Of a stretch of 64,000 bases of DNA, positions 1-10,229 are shown one piece after another. The position numbers and the translations under genes are program-made. The stretch comes from Phycisphaerae bacterium. GTDB taxonomy: Bacteria; Planctomycetota; Phycisphaerae; Phycisphaerales; SM1A02. The notes beneath the pieces are model-generated. The model was not told where the DNA came from. It was given only the letters and a program-made list of their open reading frames with translations, and ran no database searches. The stretch lies in contig JAEUIU010000060.1 in the NCBI GenBank assembly GCA_016795065.1, positions 1 to 64,000 of the forward strand, written 5' to 3'. Positions within the stretch are counted from its first letter, which is position 1. Each line of letters begins with the position of its first letter.

Positions 1-186
1 TTTTTGGTGCGGGCCTGTTCACCGCCGCGGCCCCGCCTGCCCCGCGCATCGCGCGGGCCGGGCGCTGTGCCCCAAGTGCGTAAATCACTGGGGGGGCCGG
101 GCGGCCGACGGCCCACCCCTGTCTTGCCTCTGCGTCAGGCTCTGCGCTCTCCGCGCCTCTGCGGTGAACCAGTCGTTCCCCCGCCA
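1..186. other. Intergenic stretch at the window edge with short hairpin and CTCTGCG repeats
   Basis: No gene is visible. The stretch holds a perfect 7-bp hairpin (arms 41-47 and 51-57, loop ATC). It also holds three CTCTGCG-like units between about 127 and 164, just past the 3' end of the yebC gene. The hairpin has no U-run on the minus strand, so it is only a weak terminator candidate for yebC. Confidence 0.3.
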
Positions 187-915
187 TCACTCCTCCGGCA
201 GCTCCGCGTTGTGATAGGTCTTCTGCACGTCGTCGTGGTCCTCGATCGCGTCGATGAGGGCCAGGAGCCGCGCCCCGGCGTCGGCGTCCGGCGAGACCGT
301 TGACTGCGGCGTCCAGGTGATCTCGGCGTTCTCGATCGTGAACGACGCCGCCTCAAGGGCGCCCTTGACCTTCTCGAAGTCGGCCGGCTTGCAGGTGACC
401 TGGATGTAGTCGCCGTCGGCGCTGACGTCCTCGGCATCGCAGCCGAGGGCGACTTCCATCACCGCGTCTTCGGTCGTGCCCTGGGCTGCCACGAGGATCA
501 CCCCCTGCTGGGTGAAGCCGAAGGCCACCGAGCCGGGAACGCCCATCTTGCCGCCGTTCTTGTCGATGATGGTGCGGATCTCGGCCGCGGTGCGGTTGCT
601 GTTGGCGATGAGGAGGTCAATGATGATTGCCGCACCGCCGGGGCCGAAGGCCTCATAGCGCACGTTCTCGTAGCGTTCGGTGCTGCCCTCGCCGGTCCCC
701 TTCTTGATCGCCTTCTCGATGGTGTCGCGCGGCATGTTCGCCGCCTTCGCCTCATCGACGGCCAGACGCAGCGTGGCGTTGAACTTGATGTCCCCGCCGC
801 CTCGCTGGGCGGCGACGATGATCGCTCGGCTCACCTTGCTCCAGATCTTGCCGCGCTTCGCGTCCACGGCTGCCTTGCGACGCTTGATGTTTTTCCATGC
901 ACTGTGTCCGGCCAT
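187..915 (-). CDS. yebC: YebC/PmpR-family DNA-binding regulator
   Basis: The 242-residue product has the usual family length and begins with the diagnostic MAGHSAWKNIK segment. The typical central region follows, with a PRDTIEKAIKKGTG motif near residue 80 and an 'EAFGPGGAAIIID' stretch near residue 108. Members are cytosolic. Some bind DNA as regulators, and recent work links the family to relief of ribosome stalling at proline-rich stretches; which role applies here cannot be told from sequence. It is the last gene of a minus-strand run that starts with nusA, 27 bp after the TPR gene, so co-transcription with translation genes is plausible. Identity is secure and function is by family only. 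Confidence 0.95.
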   Translation of the reverse strand: MAGHSAWKNIKRRKAAVDAKRGKIWSKVSRAIIVAAQRGGGDIKFNATLRLAVDEAKAANMPRDTIEKAIKKGTGEGSTERYENVRYEAFGPGGAAIIIDLLIANSNRTAAEIRTIIDKNGGKMGVPGSVAFGFTQQGVILVAAQGTTEDAVMEVALGCDAEDVSADGDYIQVTCKPADFEKVKGALEAASFTIENAEITWTPQSTVSPDADAGARLLALIDAIEDHDDVQKTYHNAELPEE

Positions 916-942
916 AGCTCAACTCGATCCCAAAGGCGACGC

Positions 943-3900
943 TCAGAGTTCGCTTCCCGATCCCACCGGTTCCTTCACCTCGTCACGCTGGGCTTCGGCC
1001 TCGCGCAGCTTGGTCGCGGCCCGTTCGGCGACGTTACCGTAGTTTCGCTGCCACAGGGCGGCGGCGTCGATGACCCGCACCCCATGCTCGTTCATCTCAT
1101 AGGTCGGGATGCGCTCCATGATGACCTTCCTCCCGTAGAAGGTCTCGACCATCCGCCCGACCTCTCGCCACGCCTCGATAGCCTTCTCGCGAAGTCCCGT
1201 CTTCATGGCCGCGTCACCGAAGTGATCCAAGGTCTCGACGCTCGGCTCGCCCTTGCTGGCGGCGATGGCCTGGCTCAGCAGGTCGCGAGCTTCCTCAAAG
1301 CGACCCTGTCGATAACGAAGCCAACCGATCGAGTCGAGGATCGACGCTTCGTTGGGCATCGCCGCGTGGGCCCGCTCGATCATGGAGGCCGCTTCAGGCG
1401 TGACCCCTTCGTGCTCCAGGAGATCCCAACCGAGGTTGTTGAGGCTCATCGCGTGGTTGGGATCCCGTTCGAGCGATACCCGGAGGATGGCGTTGCTCCC
1501 TTCGCGGTCATGCACCAGCGAGTAGATGCCTGAGAGGAGATACAGTTCGTCGGAATCACGCTCGACCACGCGGTCGCGCCCGGCGAAGGCGCGGATGCCG
1601 CGGAGTCGGATGATGTCCAGGAGGGCGACCGAACGGTCCGAGCGCCCGCCGGCGGCGGCGTCGAGGGCGAAGCAGGCGGTGGCGATGCGGGCGGCAACGT
1701 CGGGTTCCATACGGATGTCGCTGGTCGCCAGCGAGCCGAGGAAATCGCTGCCTTCGGATTCGCTCCCCTGATCGGCAAAGCGTTGGGCAAGATCAAGCCA
1801 GACCGACGCGCCGCTGCGGTCAAGCGGTGTCGTCCGTGCACTCAGCGCCGCGACCGCCCGGTTGGCCATGGCCAGCCGCTTCACGATCGATGCGGCATAG
1901 GTCTTGGCTCCCTCCGCAGTTCCATCGTTCGGCCTGGACCAGACCAGAGCCAGCGCCCCGGCAGCGCGAACCATGGCCGCGGGCTCAAGATCGGCCGCGG
2001 TGGCGGGATCGTCGCCGCGTTCGAGCAGGATGTTGGCGAACTGCTGAATGAACTCGTCGCGTGCCGCCCGACGCGCTTCCCCTTGGGTGGTCCCGTCGGT
2101 CGGCAGGCGCAGCGCGAGCTCCAGCCCGGCGAAGCACTCGCGCGAGCCAAGGTCCTTGGCGGTCGACGCGAAGGTGCGCAGCGCCTCGATGGCTTTCTCG
2201 GTCTCGCCACGTTCCGTGAATTGAGCGATCCGTGCGATCTCGCGGCGAACGCTCGGCGCTTCCCGCTGACGCTGGGCTTCTTCGGCGGCGTCGGCCTCGG
2301 CGTGACGCTGAAGTGCACGAAGCGGCCGCGAGACGAGGCTCTGGGCGATCGGGTCAGGTTGCGGCTGGTCGATGCGGGCTTGGAGCCGGTCGAGCGCTTC
2401 CTCGGCCTGGCCGTCGGCGATGATCAGATCCGTCCAAAGCTGCCAGACGATCGGTGAACCGGGTGTGATCGAGATCCGGCGGTCGAGAAGGCTAAGCGCC
2501 TCCTCCGTCCGATTGGACATGGAAAGCGCGGCGATGGCCTCCTTGAGAAGCGACTCGTCCCACGGCATGGACTCAGCCTTCGCCAAGACCGCCTCGATCG
2601 CCTCACCTGATCGTCCTTGGGCGACCAGCGCTTCGCGCCGTAATGAGAAGCTGAGCGGCGAATCGGGGACCATCTCGAGCAGCTCAGTCCGCAATGCCGC
2701 CTCTTCCTTCGACGGACCGCGGGCATTCGCCGGCGAGGAATTCAGCGGGCGTGAGTTCATGCGCGTGAAGGAGAGAAGCTGGATCCAAGCCGGTTCGTAG
2801 GTTGGGTCGGCGGCAATCGCCGCTCGCCACTCGCTGGTCACCTGGTCGTTCCAAATGCCTGCTCCCGCCCCGTGGGCAGGCTCACGGGTCCCTTGTCCCA
2901 TGGTGGCGACCATGGCCGCGCCGAGCAACGAATGAGCGATGGCCTCGGCGCGACGATCGGGGTGATTGGGTTGGGCTGCTGCAGCAGCGAGCACGCGATC
3001 GGCGGCGGTGCGGGCGTTCGCGAGTTCGCCCTTCATGCCATAGGCCCGAAGAAGCTCGATCTGGCCACCGATGTCGTCGGCGGCGATGGCGCTCGCGAGA
3101 GACTGGATCGCTTCAACACGTTGGGTGAAAACCGCGACCGAGAGCAATGCGCGAAGGATCGCCGGGTCGCCGCGGCCTTCGTGCCCCAACGTCCACGCTT
3201 CGGCGGTGCGGCCAAACGCGGCGAGCAAGCGAATCTGGAGAGCTCGACGCCGAGCGGGCATGGGCGTAGCGTCGCTTGACGCGACAAGAGCGAGAAGACT
3301 TGGAGCGTCGAGCCCGCACGAGAGTAGCCCGTCGATCACCACGTCCGGTTCTGCCGCACAGTCGTCCAGGATGTTGAGGGCTAGATCGACCACCCGCTGC
3401 GGGTGAGGTGTCGCCGTCGCGTCGGCCTCGGAAGAGCCGCGGGCTGCCGCTCGAAGCCAGGCAGCGATGTGAGCGCGATCCGGGTGTCGCCGGTCGTGCG
3501 AGGCGGCGAGGCGTTCGAAGGCACGGGACGGAACGAGGGCTGCGGCGAGCCGCGCCGATCGAGGGTCACCGATGCGGACGTCGACCGTCGCGGCGAATGC
3601 CCGCCGCTCGGACTCGGTGTTGGCGCCGGCCATCGCGGCGTCGCTCTCGCCCTTGGAGGCCGCGGTGGCATCGGGCACCGACGCAAGCCACGAAGCAAGA
3701 GCGATCCACTCCTCGTGCACGCCGGTCGTGTCGACCAGACGACGGAGCGTGGCCATCGCGGATGTTCCAACCGACGTCTCGGCCCAGAGGAGCCTCGCCG
3801 CAAGCGGGGCCAGAGCAAGGTCGTCCTTCGAGAGGCGGAGGAGAATCGACAGCCCCTCGCGCCAGTCAAGCATCGCTCCTGCGACATCTCCGCGCCGGGC

Positions 3901-4740
3901 GCGGGCGTCGCCTGCGACGCGACGACATTCGATGGCAGCAGGACCCGTGAACTCCGGCTCGCCTCGGGCGAACGAGCGGTCCAGGGTCTCGAGGATGGCA
4001 GCGTCGGCACCCAGGTCATTCAGGGCCCTGAGGAGCGAGATCTCGGCGGCCAACAGGGCTTCGGGCCGCAAGCTCCCCCAGAACTCCTCGAGTTCGGCCC
4101 GCTCATCGGCATCGCAGGTCGCAGGATCGGCAAGAAGCCGCCCAAGCGTGGCGACGGTGAGATCCGCCTGTCCCCGACCGGCGGCCTGCAGTCCCATCGT
4201 GAGGAGCGCCTCGGGCCTACTCGGATCGACCTGCAGCAGCCGGGCGTAGAGTTCATTGGCCTTCGACGCGTTTCCCATGCGGCCAAGCAGTCGCGCGTAG
4301 GCGACCAGGATGTCCGCAGAATCCGGGTCGATGAAGAGCGCCGACTCGAACTTCTGGGCAGCGACGAGATCCCGACCTTCCAGCGAAGCGACGCGACCTT
4401 GCACGTAGAGGCGCGTGGCCGATGCCCGAGCCTCCGCATCCCGCGGCGGGAGCGGCTCGAAGTTCTCCGGCTGAAGCTTGCTGGCGAACTCGGCAACCCA
4501 GGTCTCGAGCGAGCGCTCGGCCCGGACTTTCCGTTCGCCTGTCCACGGGTCGAGGAGTCCTGGCCTCAGGAGAAACGGCGGGGCCGGAATCTCCGACGAC
4601 TGCCGTTCGTGCGGCGCGGCGACGACGCCCTGCGCCGTGCCCAACGCTGCTTCAAGAAGAGCCCCGACACTGGGCCCGGCAGCGAGCGTCGATGAGAGCG
4701 TCATCAGGCTCGCCACGAACGGGGCCAAGGCCCGGTTCAT
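943..4740 (-). CDS. Large secreted or envelope TPR-repeat protein
   Basis: This is a 1265-residue protein. The N-terminus is weakly hydrophobic (FVASLMTLSSTLAAGPSVGA, about residues 8-27) and could be a signal peptide. Helical TPR-type repeats cover most of the rest. The clearest are near residues 105-215 (ALFIDPDSADILVAYARLLG and neighbours) and 1080-1190 (LNNLGWDLLEHEG, ILDSIGWLRYRQGRFEEA). No catalytic domain was recognised. Its start codon overlaps the stop of the upstream H1-tailed gene (ATGA), which points to translational coupling. It is likely a protein-interaction scaffold; substrate and location are unknown. Confidence 0.85.
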   Translation of the reverse strand: MNRALAPFVASLMTLSSTLAAGPSVGALLEAALGTAQGVVAAPHERQSSEIPAPPFLLRPGLLDPWTGERKVRAERSLETWVAEFASKLQPENFEPLPPRDAEARASATRLYVQGRVASLEGRDLVAAQKFESALFIDPDSADILVAYARLLGRMGNASKANELYARLLQVDPSRPEALLTMGLQAAGRGQADLTVATLGRLLADPATCDADERAELEEFWGSLRPEALLAAEISLLRALNDLGADAAILETLDRSFARGEPEFTGPAAIECRRVAGDARARRGDVAGAMLDWREGLSILLRLSKDDLALAPLAARLLWAETSVGTSAMATLRRLVDTTGVHEEWIALASWLASVPDATAASKGESDAAMAGANTESERRAFAATVDVRIGDPRSARLAAALVPSRAFERLAASHDRRHPDRAHIAAWLRAAARGSSEADATATPHPQRVVDLALNILDDCAAEPDVVIDGLLSCGLDAPSLLALVASSDATPMPARRRALQIRLLAAFGRTAEAWTLGHEGRGDPAILRALLSVAVFTQRVEAIQSLASAIAADDIGGQIELLRAYGMKGELANARTAADRVLAAAAAQPNHPDRRAEAIAHSLLGAAMVATMGQGTREPAHGAGAGIWNDQVTSEWRAAIAADPTYEPAWIQLLSFTRMNSRPLNSSPANARGPSKEEAALRTELLEMVPDSPLSFSLRREALVAQGRSGEAIEAVLAKAESMPWDESLLKEAIAALSMSNRTEEALSLLDRRISITPGSPIVWQLWTDLIIADGQAEEALDRLQARIDQPQPDPIAQSLVSRPLRALQRHAEADAAEEAQRQREAPSVRREIARIAQFTERGETEKAIEALRTFASTAKDLGSRECFAGLELALRLPTDGTTQGEARRAARDEFIQQFANILLERGDDPATAADLEPAAMVRAAGALALVWSRPNDGTAEGAKTYAASIVKRLAMANRAVAALSARTTPLDRSGASVWLDLAQRFADQGSESEGSDFLGSLATSDIRMEPDVAARIATACFALDAAAGGRSDRSVALLDIIRLRGIRAFAGRDRVVERDSDELYLLSGIYSLVHDREGSNAILRVSLERDPNHAMSLNNLGWDLLEHEGVTPEAASMIERAHAAMPNEASILDSIGWLRYRQGRFEEARDLLSQAIAASKGEPSVETLDHFGDAAMKTGLREKAIEAWREVGRMVETFYGRKVIMERIPTYEMNEHGVRVIDAAALWQRNYGNVAERAATKLREAEAQRDEVKEPVGSGSEL

Positions 4741-6002
4741 TTCTTCGCGCCCTTCTTCGCGGAGCCCTTCTTCGCCGATGCATGGCCTGCGCCGCCCTTC
4801 GCTTTTGAGGATTTGGCTGGGGATTTGGCTGCGACCTTGGCTGGCGCCTTGGACGGGACCTTGGCGGTTGGCCGCTTTGGCTGCGACTTCGCGGGGGGTG
4901 CCTTCTTTGGCTCACTTCGCTTCGGGTCTTGCTTTTTGTCGGCGGGCTTCTTGCCAGCAGGTTTCTGACCAGGAGCTGGTGTTTTCGCCGCTGCCGGCTT
5001 GGTAGGCAACTTCGCTGGAGCTTTCGGCGCCGACTTGGCCAAAGCCTTCGCAGCTTGGGCCGCCAACGCCGCTTGAACCGCCGCCTCGCGTTGGGCCGCC
5101 TCACGCTGAGCGGCCTTGGCCGCCGCGGCTCGGGCTCGAGCCTCGGCACGGGCTTGGGCCCGCGCTGCCGCCTTCGCCGCTTCGATTCGTTCCGCTTCCG
5201 CTCGCGCTGCCGCTTCCGCAGCGCGGGCGGCCTCGGCGGCGGCCTTCTCGGCTTCCTTCCGGGCAGCACGCTCCGCCGCCTGCTGGGCAGCGATGCGGGC
5301 CGACTTACTCTTCATCATCGCCTTCGGGTCCTTTTCCCAGCAGGAGTCGGCAAAGCCAACCAGCGCCCGATGGACCTTCAGGGCCTCATCGACGGCGGTG
5401 TACTGCTTGGTCAGGGCCAAGGCGATGTCGGTCGTCGAAGCCTCCTTTGCGACCAGCTTCTGTTCGCGGAAGACTTCGGCAAGTTGCTCATCAACCGGCA
5501 CGCCCGGCTGCCCGAAGTGGATCAGGAGCACGCGGGCGGCGACAAACGGAACCATGCCATCGAGATTCTCGATGTAGGTCCGCTGTTCCCGCTTTGCCAT
5601 GGCGGCGGCATGCTCGAGGCTGACCTTGTGCTCGCGGCGATAGAGATCGTTGAGCGAGCGCCGCAGCCGGTTGGCCCGCTCTTCCGCGAACGGATACCGG
5701 CTGCCGAGCATGCCCACGATCTCCTCGGGCAAGCAGACGCGCAACTCGTTGAAGTCAACGCACTCCTCGCGGAAGCGGGCGAGGGCCTGTGTCGCTGCGG
5801 CCGAATTGGATTCCCACAGCAGGAATCCGTACACCAACGTCGCGATGGGGTCAGCGTGGGCGTTGACGAGAAGGTCAACCTTTGCGTCGGCGCCGTCGGC
5901 CTTGGAACCTGACGTTGCAGAGCTTGCGGGCTGCCCAAACCGCTTCAGGATGGGTGCGAGCTTGGTCGCGGGGAGGAGCGTGGCTAGTGCATCAGTCTTC
6001 AC
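4737..6002 (-). CDS. Degenerate endonuclease-III-like (HhH-GPD) domain with histone-H1-like tail
   Basis: The 421-residue protein has two parts. Residues about 45-235 resemble the all-helical endonuclease III fold. There is a hairpin-like segment NLDGMVPFVAARVLL, followed by GQPGVPVDEQ where the family has 'VDTH', and HRALVGFADSCW where the family has 'H..LI.HGR..C'. The aspartate is kept, but the catalytic lysine of the 'GVGRKTA' loop appears replaced (PFVAA), so glycosylase/lyase activity is doubtful. Residues about 245-345 are an Ala/Arg/Glu-rich probable coiled coil. Residues about 345-421 are Lys/Ala/Pro-rich, like eukaryotic H1 tails, and should bind nucleic acid. It lies between rbfA and the TPR gene and overlaps the latter by 4 bp. 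The domain assignment is by eye and needs a profile search. Confidence 0.7.
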   Translation of the reverse strand: MKTDALATLLPATKLAPILKRFGQPASSATSGSKADGADAKVDLLVNAHADPIATLVYGFLLWESNSAAATQALARFREECVDFNELRVCLPEEIVGMLGSRYPFAEERANRLRRSLNDLYRREHKVSLEHAAAMAKREQRTYIENLDGMVPFVAARVLLIHFGQPGVPVDEQLAEVFREQKLVAKEASTTDIALALTKQYTAVDEALKVHRALVGFADSCWEKDPKAMMKSKSARIAAQQAAERAARKEAEKAAAEAARAAEAAARAEAERIEAAKAAARAQARAEARARAAAAKAAQREAAQREAAVQAALAAQAAKALAKSAPKAPAKLPTKPAAAKTPAPGQKPAGKKPADKKQDPKRSEPKKAPPAKSQPKRPTAKVPSKAPAKVAAKSPAKSSKAKGGAGHASAKKGSAKKGAKK

Positions 6003-6073
6003 GGGCTATTCCCTTGGATGTCGCCGATGTGGTGTGGGCGTGACGCCAATCGGTCCCATTCGGTCACGAAATC

Positions 6074-6754
6074 TCAACTCGAACGATCAGGCTCGTGGTT
6101 TGGTCGTTCGAGGCTGGTCTTCCTGGAAATCTGATCGGGGGTCACCTGAGCGGCGACGTCCGATGCCTCGCCAGGTGAGGAGGTCTGGTCATCCGGAACG
6201 ACGTCCGATGGCAACGTCTCGGTGGTGCCACGAGCGGAGCTGAGTGACTCCGTCAGGGCGGCCTCGCGCTTCATCGAGTCATCGATGTCAAAGACAAGCC
6301 GAGGCACCTTGCGCAGCCGCGTCGCCTTGCGCACGATTCCCTCAAGATGCCGAGTCGCACTCCGTAATCCCGAGAGGGTGAGACGACTTCGCTCGGCGGG
6401 CAGGACACTTACCCGCACATGGGCCGTGGCCAAATCCGGCGTGCAATCGACACCGACGATCGAGACCATGCCCTGCACGCGCGGATCGTTGAGTCCGCGA
6501 GCAAGCCGCTCCTGGAGGACTCGGGCAATGAGCGTGCTCACCTGAGCGACACGGTGCGTCGAACCGCCGCCGAAGCCGCCCATGCCCCCCGCATCGCGAG
6601 CGACCTCGATCGATTCGCGCACGGAGGATCGGGGTTCCCCGCTCCGTTCGGCGTCCCGCTCCCCACGGAATGGGGTGCGGGACGAGGAGCTTGAGCGCCG
6701 GGGGCGCCCGGATGGGTCGCGCCCGGAGCTATTGGGCTCAGAATCGTGGGGCAT
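6074..6754 (-). CDS. rbfA: Ribosome-binding factor A, with extended ends
   Basis: RbfA is a small KH-fold protein that matures the 30S subunit and the 16S rRNA 5' end. The core lies at about residues 65-170 of 226: HRVAQVSTLIARVLQE, then DPRVQGMVSIVGVDCTPDL, then VRVSVLP and VPRLVFDIDDS. The start at 6754 (MPHDSEPN) was chosen because it leaves an 84-bp gap after infB; a longer frame would run into infB. Compared with the usual 110-130 residues it carries a Ser/Arg-rich N-terminal extension and an acidic/Ser-rich C-terminal extension of about 55 residues, both probably disordered. Position directly after infB is the classic bacterial order. Confidence 0.9.
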   Translation of the reverse strand: MPHDSEPNSSGRDPSGRPRRSSSSSRTPFRGERDAERSGEPRSSVRESIEVARDAGGMGGFGGGSTHRVAQVSTLIARVLQERLARGLNDPRVQGMVSIVGVDCTPDLATAHVRVSVLPAERSRLTLSGLRSATRHLEGIVRKATRLRKVPRLVFDIDDSMKREAALTESLSSARGTTETLPSDVVPDDQTSSPGEASDVAAQVTPDQISRKTSLERPNHEPDRSS

Positions 6755-6837
6755 GGTTCGCGAAGGGATGGGGCTGAACGTGGGGTTGGGATTGGAGTTG
6801 AGTGCGCGGGTGCGTCGGCCGGGGCCCTTTGGATGGC

Positions 6838-9800
6838 TCACAGGGTGCGGGCCACCTGGACGGTCTTGTAGCACTCGAGAACGTCGCCGACCTTGATGTC
6901 GTCGTAGCCAACGATCTTCATGCCGCACTCTTGGCCCGCGCGAACTTCCTTGGCGTCGTCCTTGAATCGCTTGAGCTGCTCGAGCCGGCGGTCCTTCTCG
7001 ATGACGATGCCGCCGCGGGTGACGCGGATCTGGGCATTGCGTTCGATGGTGCCGTCGGTGACGTAACAGCCGGCGATCATGCCGACCTTCGAGATCTTGA
7101 AGGCCTGCCGGACGTCGGCGTGACCGAGGACCTCGAGCTTGAGCTCCGGTGCGAGGAGACCCGACGCGGCCTTGGTGACGTCGTCCTTGAGGTCGTAGAT
7201 GACGTCGTAAAGACGAATCTCGATCTGCTTGGCCTCGGCGACCGAGCGGGCCTTGGTCGAGCTGGTGACGTTGAAGCCAACGATGAAGGCCTTGGTGGCT
7301 TCGGCGAGGGCGACGTCGTTCTCGGTGATGCCGCCGACGGCACAGTGCTTGACGACGACCTGAATCTCTTCGGTACCGATCTTGGAAAGCTCGGAGCGAA
7401 GGGCTTCGACCGACCCCTGCGAATCGGCCTTGACGACGAGAGCGAGTTCCTTCCGCTTACCCTTTTCGAGGCTCGCAAAGAAGGTGTCGAGGGTGACCTT
7501 CGGGGCCGCAAGCTCGCGTTCGCGGTCGAGACGACGACGTTCCTCAGCGGCCTCTTCTGCGGCCTTGATCGTCGGCACGACAAAGAACTTGTCGCCGGCG
7601 TCGGGCAGTTCGTCGATGCCGGAGATGGCGATCGGCGTGGAGGGACCGGCTTCGGTGATGCGCTGTCCGCGATCGTTCATAAGGTCACGGACGCGACCGA
7701 AGCCGCGACCGACGACGATGAAGTCGCCCTTCTTGATGGTGCCTTCCTGGACGATGACGCTCGCGACCGGGCCGCGGCCCTCTTCCATCTTCGCTTCGAG
7801 GACGGTGCCGCGAGCCTCGCCGCCATAGGCAGCGGTGAGCCCGAGGAGGTCCGCCTGGTAGTCGAGGATCTCGATGAGCTCCTGGATGCCGGTGCCCTTG
7901 GTGGCACTGGTCTTGATCACTTCGGTCTGACCGCCCCATTCGACTGGGTTCAGCTCAAACCCGGCGAGTTGGCCGAGGATGCGCTGGATGTTCGAGTCGG
8001 TGGCCTCGGGCTTGTCGATCTTGTTCAGGGCAACCACGATCGGGACGCCCGCCGCCTTGGCGTGGGCAATCGACTCGGCTGTCTGCGGCATGACACCGTC
8101 GTCGGCCGCGATGACGAGCACCGCGATGTCGGTGACCTTCGCGCCGCGAGCCCGCATGTTGGTGAAGGCCTCGTGGCCCGGCGTATCGATGAAGGTGACG
8201 ACGCGGTCCCGCTCGCCGGCCCGAACGGGCACGGTGAAGGCACTGGTCTTCTGGGTGATGCCGCCGGCCTCGCCCGCAGCGACGTTGGCGTTGCGGATGC
8301 GGTCCAGAAGGCTGGTCTTGCCGTGGTCGACGTGACCGAGGATCGTCACGACCGGCGCACGTGGCCGTTCGTCGATCTTCTCGCGATCGGCGAATCGCTC
8401 CTCGATGATCTCGGCCGCCGACTTCGATTCCTCGACCACCAACTCGATGTCGAAGTCCATCATGATCTCAATCGCCCGCTCGCGGTCGATCGCCGAATTG
8501 ATGGTCGATGGTGAACCCATCAGGAAGAGCTTCTTGAGGATGTCCGCCGCCTTGACGCCGGAGGCAGCCGAGAGTTCCTTGATGGTGATCGGTTCGCTGA
8601 TGTGAACCGGACCGGCCGAGTCTTCCTCACCCGGACGTCCGCTGCCGCCAGGGCCGAACTTGCCGGGTTCGTGCCGGTGGGCCTTGAAGAAGCCGCCGGC
8701 CTTGTTGAGTCGAACCTCACGTTCGGCCAGATCCTGGGCACGCCACGGTTCACCCGGAGCTGCGCCACCACGATCGGCTCGAGCCAAGCGGCCGCTGCGA
8801 CCGGTCTCGTCTCGACGACCCCGACGATCGTCGGTGCGTCCGCCAGCACCGGCACCGCCCGTCCGACCTACACGCGAACCGCCACCGGTACCGCCTGCGG
8901 TGCCCGGGCCACTCCTCGGTCGAGGAGTGGGGAGCGATTCGGGAGCTTCAATGCGAACGACGCGCGGTCCCGAGAGGGCGCTCTTCACCGGGGCTTCGAG
9001 CTTGGGGCCGACCGGCCGAATGACCTCAGGCCGCTTCGGCACGTTCATGATCGGCGGAGCAGTCGGGGCAAAGCTCGGCGGTGGTGGTGGTGGATTTGAC
9101 GGGCCGACGCGCCGGGCTGGCGCGCTGTCTGGACCAGATCCCGGGGTTGGCCCGCTTGGTGCCGACGGCGCCGGAGGGACGATGCGTGAGACGGCACCAG
9201 GCCGCGTAAAGTTCGTGTTGCGAACTCGCTCGGGCGGCGCGCCGGTGCCGGGGGCCTGGCCGGAGGAAAGCGCGGCGGCCGAGGTCGGTCCGCTGGGACG
9301 CAGAATGGGGCGCGCCGAGGGACCGCCGGTGGTCGGTGCAGAAGGCTTTTCCGCCCCCCCGCGATCGCTGTCACCAGCGGGCGCTTTCGTTCCGTGTGAG
9401 GTCGGGGAAGGAGCCGCAGTGGCGTGTTTCGCCTCGGGCTTGCCTTCGGCGTGGGCAGTCTGGGGAACGTCAGGCCGATGCTCGGCCTTCGAATCAGGTC
9501 TCGATTCGGGCTTCGATTCTGGCTTCGATTCGGGCTTCGATTCTGGCTTCGATTCGGGCTTCGAATCGGGCTTCGATGCTGTCTTGGCTTCGGGCTTGAC
9601 TTCGAGCCTGGCTTCTGGCTTGCTCTCGGCCTTGGCTTCTGGCCTGTGTTCTGGTTTGGCTTCTTGCTTCGATTCTGGCCTGGTTTCGATCCTGGCTTCT
9701 GGTTTCGCCTCGGACTTGGTGTCCGGCTTCAGTTCCGTCTTCAGTTCAACCCTTGGTTCGGCCTTCGCCTCAGAGCGAAGTTCGTCGGCAGTTCCTACCT

Positions 9801-10170
9801 TCGGTTCCGCAGCCGGCGACTTCGCGTCGGCATGCTCACCCGCCTTGGCATCGTCGCTCTTGGCCGGAGGCTTGGCTCGAACGACCTTGCGGTGCGCCTT
9901 CTGCGGTTCGCCTTCGGAGACGGTGACCTTCGCCGCGGGGGCGGGCTTCACCTCGATGTCCGGCTGGACCTCGGCGACGGGTGTGGCCGCTGTTGCGTTG
10001 CCAAACCACTCGCGAATCGTCTGGGCCAAGCCCACGGAGACGTTGGAGAGGTGATTGACGATGTCAGGAATGTCTTCCGACTGGCATCGAGCCACGATGT
10101 CCTTCGAGTTGACACCGAGTTCCTTCGCAAGTTGGTGGACCTTCAAGGCCGTCTTCTTCATCGTCGTCAA
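6838..10170 (-). CDS. infB: Translation initiation factor IF-2
   Basis: This 1110-residue GTPase places initiator tRNA on the 30S subunit. The N-terminus holds an IF2_N helical domain ([20 protein letters not shown]). Residues about 120-480 are a long low-complexity linker rich in Lys/Glu/Pro/Ser, then Gly/Arg. A second IF2_N-like region ([20 protein letters not shown]) leads into the G domain, with G1 [15 protein letters not shown]3 DTPGHEAF and G4 NKID. Domains II-IV follow to the end. The linker includes a near-perfect SKPE repeat. It lies 59 bp after nusA on the same strand. Confidence 0.98.
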   Translation of the reverse strand: MTTMKKTALKVHQLAKELGVNSKDIVARCQSEDIPDIVNHLSNVSVGLAQTIREWFGNATAATPVAEVQPDIEVKPAPAAKVTVSEGEPQKAHRKVVRAKPPAKSDDAKAGEHADAKSPAAEPKVGTADELRSEAKAEPRVELKTELKPDTKSEAKPEARIETRPESKQEAKPEHRPEAKAESKPEARLEVKPEAKTASKPDSKPESKPESKPESKPESKPESRPDSKAEHRPDVPQTAHAEGKPEAKHATAAPSPTSHGTKAPAGDSDRGGAEKPSAPTTGGPSARPILRPSGPTSAAALSSGQAPGTGAPPERVRNTNFTRPGAVSRIVPPAPSAPSGPTPGSGPDSAPARRVGPSNPPPPPPSFAPTAPPIMNVPKRPEVIRPVGPKLEAPVKSALSGPRVVRIEAPESLPTPRPRSGPGTAGGTGGGSRVGRTGGAGAGGRTDDRRGRRDETGRSGRLARADRGGAAPGEPWRAQDLAEREVRLNKAGGFFKAHRHEPGKFGPGGSGRPGEEDSAGPVHISEPITIKELSAASGVKAADILKKLFLMGSPSTINSAIDRERAIEIMMDFDIELVVEESKSAAEIIEERFADREKIDERPRAPVVTILGHVDHGKTSLLDRIRNANVAAGEAGGITQKTSAFTVPVRAGERDRVVTFIDTPGHEAFTNMRARGAKVTDIAVLVIAADDGVMPQTAESIAHAKAAGVPIVVALNKIDKPEATDSNIQRILGQLAGFELNPVEWGGQTEVIKTSATKGTGIQELIEILDYQADLLGLTAAYGGEARGTVLEAKMEEGRGPVASVIVQEGTIKKGDFIVVGRGFGRVRDLMNDRGQRITEAGPSTPIAISGIDELPDAGDKFFVVPTIKAAEEAAEERRRLDRERELAAPKVTLDTFFASLEKGKRKELALVVKADSQGSVEALRSELSKIGTEEIQVVVKHCAVGGITENDVALAEATKAFIVGFNVTSSTKARSVAEAKQIEIRLYDVIYDLKDDVTKAASGLLAPELKLEVLGHADVRQAFKISKVGMIAGCYVTDGTIERNAQIRVTRGGIVIEKDRRLEQLKRFKDDAKEVRAGQECGMKIVGYDDIKVGDVLECYKTVQVARTL
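9501..9577 (-). repeat. infB: Tandem 12/24-bp repeat inside infB encoding SKPE units
   Basis: Alternating units of the form GATTCGGGCTTC and GATTCTGGCTTC (as read on the plus strand) repeat about six times. They encode successive Glu-Ser-Lys-Pro units in the disordered IF-2 linker. The near-identity at DNA level means the tract could change length by slippage. Confidence 0.85.
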
Positions 10171-10229
10171 GCGAATCTCCTTGCCCGCGAACCCTTACAC
10201 GCCATCCCCTTCACGATCAGCCACACTCA

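Noticed and set aside
3403-4695. 430-codon plus-strand frame opposite the TPR gene
   Set aside because: It is antisense to a clearly repetitive TPR protein and is Arg/Gly-rich without any motif.
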